Source of the DNA: Hypsibius dujardini
Taxonomy: Eukaryota; Tardigrada; Eutardigrada; Parachela; Hypsibiidae
Reading direction: 5' to 3'
NCBI GenBank assembly: GCA_001579985.1
Contig: LRSR01001583.1
Coordinates: 1-22,858, forward strand
Length of the DNA: 22,858 nucleotides
Shown: positions 18,793 to 22,858 of the stretch, in pieces
Numbering within the stretch: position 1 is the stretch's first letter
How the letters are laid out: every line of letters begins with the position of its first letter
Translations under genes and position numbers: made by a program
The notes under the pieces: model-generated
Told to the model about the DNA's origin: nothing
The model's database searches: none
What the model saw: only the letters and a program-made list of their open reading frames with translations

Positions 18793-20460
18793 CTTCGTCG
18801 TCTTGATGAAACTATGTGTCGGGCGAGGGGGCGTTAAATTCGGCGGGAATTAGTGCAATTGATTAAGGCAGAATTTAGTACAAAAAATGGGGTTTTTCAT
18901 ATCCCAAAAACGAATGAAAAAATCGTCCAATTTTTTATGCAGAAACTGCTGAATTTTTCTTAATTTATCTGGTTTAAATTCGAGTCTCTAGGCTAACGAT
19001 AACTTGTCTCTTTGACATGAGGTCACCTTCGTTTTGCTTGAACGGTTCTGCCTGACGGATATCAGGTGTAATTGTTAATTATATTTTAAATCTTTTAAAA
19101 ATTATATTTCGATTTTAGCAATTTCATATCCCCTGAGTATGATCTATGAGAATTTACTTGAGTTTTCATTACTTTCTAAAACGTACAAATCTAACTAAAA
19201 AAGCCACCTTAAACTAAGACAAAATATTCTGTACTACAAATGTAGTAATCCATTTTCTAGCACTTTTTCTGCATGCGTTAGCTTTCGAAAATAAATAGCA
19301 TACTTATATGAATGTTGCCAAAGATCAGTATTGATTAGGGCCTTTTCCATTAGGCCAAGTTTCTACAATGCAAACAATAAATACATATTCAAGAACGCTC
19401 AAATTCGTTTGGAAATAAATAAACTTCATATTTGAACGTTTCTCATTAAAACATAAAAACAAATTGTGATTTGTGTTCAATATGTTCAATTGTGTTCAAT
19501 ATGTTGATTCCAAATTGTGATTTCCAATTCTCAATGATCTGAGCTGGAGCAGCCTTTTGCCACAGAGTTTGAGGAGCCGAAATAAGGCGAGCGAACGGCT
19601 TGAAACAACTTTTGGTTTTTCGAATATTGCAAAAAAGTAAGCAAATTTTTATTTAAAATAGATCAATAGTCCATGTTTAATACATGTCCCGACAAAATGA
19701 AGTCGTTTCTAAAACGCGTTTCGGGTTAATGCCGAGGAATGATGTTTTGAGACGCTTTTTGGGAAAAGGAAGTTACTTAACAGCTCAAAATTTACATAGA
19801 AAACCGACAAATAATTAACAGTAAATTCACTTCCACATAATAAAACAGGATCAGTTTCCACTTCCAAACATTTGTTGCAGCAACATTTTTCGTCCAACAA
19901 AAAGTTCTGTTTTGCGGTTCTACATGTTTTTCTAATCAAAATTTATTATTGATATGTTTGTTCCCAATCCAACTCTGTAACTTTTGAGTTTATGTGATTT
20001 TTGCTGAATTGATAACCGATAGCTCTGAACCCAACATTTAAGTCCGCTGCCGTCGATCTTTTGTTCTTTGTTGCTTTTACGACTGCTGACCAATGTCTCT
20101 TTGAGTCATCAAAACACATTTGATCATTTTGGAAGGCCCAATTGTTCCTCAGTTTTTTATTGTAAAAACTCCCAGGTTTGGACATTGGCCAAGATGAAAA
20201 AGTAGATAAGGTGGAGGGGATAAAAAGGGGAATGGGAGAGGGACTTGTGGCCAAAGCAGTGCGCCTATCCCCATCCTTCATTCCAACGCATCCTAATAAT
20301 GCAACACACTTCTTGTGTACTTTGTGTACACGTCACTCAGACAGTAGTGCAACAACGTATGTGCCACAGAATATGCATTCACACTGAAAAGGCAAACATG
20401 GCGACTGAGGGATCAGACAAAACGCCCTCTTCTGCTAGTCCAGAGCGGAATAAAATACAC
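18793..20460. other. gene-poor stretch upstream of the RIIa-domain gene
   Basis: Mostly AT-rich. Two adjacent - strand open frames (20281-19946, 111 codons, and 19939-19709, 76 codons) match no family I recognise. They include KRHWSAVVKATKNKRS and CCCNKCLEVETDPVLLCG; they may be transposon debris or chance. A short direct duplication of TTGTGTTCAATATGTT (period 19) lies near 19469-19507. Confidence 0.35.
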
Positions 20461-20550
20461 TGACTGTAAAGTCCTGCTTACAGTTGCCCCTGACTGTAAA
20501 GTTCTGCTTACAGTTTGCCCCTGACTGTATACTTGTATGCAGCTGCATAC
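20461..20550. repeat. tandem hairpin repeat with 16-bp palindrome
   Basis: Units 20461-20490 and 20491-20521 read TGACTGTAAAGT(C/T)CTGCTT, then ACAGTT(T)GCCCC; each contains ACTGTAA and its inverse TTACAGT around an eight-base loop. A third, altered unit starts at 20522 and contains the perfect palindrome GTATGCAGCTGCATAC (20535-20550). Confidence 0.85.
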
Positions 20551-21426
20551 TGTACTTAGTACAACACAGATGTGGACCCCAAAAATCGGGAGAGGAAGGA
20601 ACTTTTAGACGTGTGTCTGCACTGCAGTGGCAGTTCCAGCCGTGCTAACTTCATAATTAGCCAGTTAGACGTCCCCACTCACAAAATACACGCGCGCATT
20701 GCACTCGCACTCACTCCTCCTGTCAAAAAGCGTTCCCTTTGTATTTTCTGACACATCACACCCACAACACACAACACAACGCACGGACCCGCCCTGCCAT
20801 GCGTAACATAAAACCCTAATTTGCACCTTACCTCCCCGCGCGCTCTAACCGAATTGATTCTTCCGGCTGGGGTGGTTTCACTCCCAGGGACGTTTGGAAT
20901 CTTTTTTTTTGCTCTCTTCTCCCTGCATTTGATGGACCCTTTGAAGCGTGTGTTTATTTATTGATTTTGAACGAGTGGAGGAAGGATTTACGCGAGCGTC
21001 AGGCTATCTTGCGGTAAGTTGTGGCCTCGGTTCGCGGTATCCCTTTACGATTACGACTGCATGTGGTATGGGATTGCAAATCAGCAAGCCACAGCTTGAG
21101 TTTTTTGGGTCAAGTCGAGAGGATATTTAGGGGCGAACCGAGTGAGTATGTTGAATTGGGATTTCTCGCGATAATCCGAGGTTAGAGATGGGGACCTCCA
21201 GCAAAACATCTCGCCTGCGTTGAATGTTTTTGTAAATGCTTAGTCCGATTAATTTCGCGTGAATTTTTATAGGTTGCCGCAATTCTTTTAAGTTTTGCTA
21301 TCCAGCCGTTTTTGTGACACATTTTACATGATAGATTTTGAATTTCATACGCACTTATAAATAGTTAAATAATTCAACTGATTATTTAACTAAAATAATG
21401 GAAAGATTAATTAATTATATACAATA
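20551..21426. other. possible promoter/first-exon region, + strand, unassigned
   Basis: This stretch is GC-richer than its surroundings (about 20630-20930), with AACACA-type motifs. A strong donor-like CTTGCG/gtaagttg at about 21012 ends an open stretch beginning near 20948. It could be a leader exon of a gene to the right, but no coding partner exon is seen. Confidence 0.25.
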
Positions 21427-21804
21427 CTGTAGAGTTCCGACCACATGTGCTATCACGTCATCGCACCAATAAAAAACAACCGGTTTGATTAATTGCAAAA
21501 CTATCAGCGGTGATATTGGTAATCAAGTAGTCGGTAAAAATGAGGGTAGAGATTATACCGAAATTAGCTTTTTCAATGAGAACTAGTTTACTGGTGAAGA
21601 GTTGGGAATCGAGTCGGAGTTGTGAATAAATTTTAAACCGCACCAGTGCTTGATTGCTTGATGACAACTGATTTGCTGGTGCTCGATTGATCATGCCGGA
21701 ACCGAGTGCTGGATTGTAGTATTGATTCGAGCTAGTTAATTTTGTCTTGCTACAAATTCATTGGTGGGTCTAAGTATCAGCACCATGTAGTCAGAACTTT
21801 ACAG
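21427..21804. mobile_element. 378-bp TA-flanked miniature inverted-repeat transposon
   Basis: The left end CTGTAGAGTTCCGACCACAT and the right end, read inward on the other strand, CTGTAAAGTTCTGACTACAT match at 17 of 20 positions, then both continue into TGCT. TA lies on both sides (21425-21426 and 21805-21806). There is no transposase. It is the same family as 14025-14274. Confidence 0.75.
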
Positions 21805-21806
21805 TA

Positions 21807-22793
21807 ATAATTTATTTTTGCGGTATATTGTGAAGTTCGAGTGCGTTGGCTAATTTTGATCAGTTGCTCATCTCAATGATTTTTAATTAAAAAGATTGTA
21901 TCTGCTCTGGCGTATTCACTGCTCTAAGGTTTAGAGCAGGTTTATACTGAGACGTGGAGATTTGTGCGTACTGCTGCGGTAGAATAATGAAGTGAAATTC
22001 TCATCCAGGTCAGTTGGAAGGCACGCTGAAAGTATAAAGCATTAGTTGAAACTTGCCGAGCGTATTTTGGGTCGATAAACTGAGCTGGAACAACATTTTG
22101 AAAATAATTGTCAAAGCTGTAATTATGTTCTGCGATCGGATTTTGATCTCTCGTTTTATTGTTTTCAAAAATATCAGCGTATTGTTTTTTGGAGCCAAGA
22201 AAAGAAAGCCAACGCCTTGTTTATATAAGGGCGCCACCTAATATAATGACACGAGTACCGTCGGGTACCTGCTGTCAATCTTGTTTGTATGCTGAAAGCG
22301 TCAGTCGGAAAAGCATAATAATGTAAACTTGCAACCGAATGGTGTTCACGTTTTTTTTTGTATGCTCCTAATGTAAACTTTCAAGTTCCTCCCCGGGACC
22401 GCGGAGTCGCCGACTTCTGCAGCGGTTCGATAAGCTCTCTCCCGTCATCGCGTACAGTTTGTCTTTCGCTCTTTGGCACTTGAGGATTCAGTAAATATTT
22501 GCCATAATACTCGGCGTGATTGGTGCTTGGGTGCTCCAGTTACGCGCACCCCATCCCGGCATCACCAGCTCTGGCTACTGTTGCGCCAAACTAAACAGCC
22601 TCTCCAAGTAGCTCTTTCGGGCTACTTCCTCCTTACATGCCCCTGCTCCCATTCTTCCCCGTCAATCCTTTCGCCATTTTATACGCCTGCCACATAAATA
22701 CTCATCTTATCTATGATCCTTCATTAGGCTCATTATGGACCTCATTCAACCCATTATGCGTGACAACGAGGCCCTTACTATCAAATGTACTGT
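21807..22793. other. unassigned right-hand stretch
   Basis: No gene was recognised. TATATAAGG at 22220-22228 looks like a TATA box. TAATGTAAACTT occurs twice (about 22319 and 22369). A 74-codon frame (22473-22697) has no known motif. A long terminal repeat was considered because of the TATA-like box, but neither ends nor a primer site could be shown. Confidence 0.3.
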
Positions 22794-22858
22794 ATGTCTG
22801 TCTCTCTGCATGTCTGCCTGCCTGCATGTCTTTCTGAAAGGTATCTGTCTAACTCTCT
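22794..22858. repeat. CTGT/CTGC-type microsatellite, truncated by the window edge
   Basis: TGTCTGTCTCTCTGCATGTC followed by TGCCTGCC units. It is the reverse-strand counterpart of the GACA/GGCAAGCAGACA tract at 17672. Confidence 0.75.

Noticed and set aside
22220-22620. Long terminal repeat of a retrotransposon suggested by a TATA-like box
   Set aside because: Terminal dinucleotides, a primer-binding site and a second repeat could not be identified within the window.

Overview
The window is animal (metazoan) nuclear DNA, most likely from a small-genome ecdysozoan such as a tardigrade. The evidence is spliced genes with many short introns (about 75-560 bp), tandem ANF/natriuretic-peptide-type receptor genes, a sperm-type RIIa-domain gene, and DNA-transposon and microsatellite debris. 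The taxon is an inference; no species-diagnostic sequence was seen. All gene models were assembled by eye from splice signals, reading phase and family motifs.

Left part (1-11090, + strand): a cluster of ANF-receptor-like units. Bases 36-169 hold the last, transmembrane exon of a unit whose body lies left of the window. Next is a complete ten-exon gene (1802-6636, 546 codons) with signal peptide, ligand-binding domain, one membrane helix and a short tail. It has no kinase-homology or guanylyl cyclase domain, like a natriuretic-peptide clearance receptor. A third unit (9984-11088) keeps the exon sizes of its neighbour but has in-frame stops, a damaged donor and missing exons, so it is a pseudogene. 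Between the last two lies a broken Tc1/mariner element (6775-8062) with inverted ends and TA duplications, followed by an AT-rich stretch.

Middle part (13114-16072, - strand): a gene whose six coding exons join in phase to a 452-residue delta-9 acyl-CoA desaturase with a cytochrome b5 domain fused at its C-terminus. Animals normally have unfused delta-9 desaturases; this is the OLE1 architecture of fungi, and many peptide blocks look fungal. It is the most notable feature here: a probable horizontally acquired membrane-lipid gene, now with introns holding local microsatellites and a local miniature transposon.

Right part: a two-exon gene on the - strand (17996-18792) for a 243-residue protein with an N-terminal RIIa/Sp17-like docking domain. 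From 18800 to the right edge no convincing gene is seen. There is a tandem hairpin repeat with a 16-bp palindrome (20461-20550), a miniature inverted-repeat element with TA duplications (21427-21804) and the start of a CTGT-type repeat at the right edge.

Repeats recur throughout: ACAGAC/GTCTGT-type microsatellites lie in three introns of the desaturase gene, upstream of it, beside the RIIa gene and on both sides of the mariner copy. At least two, perhaps three, copies of one TA-flanked miniature transposon family are present.
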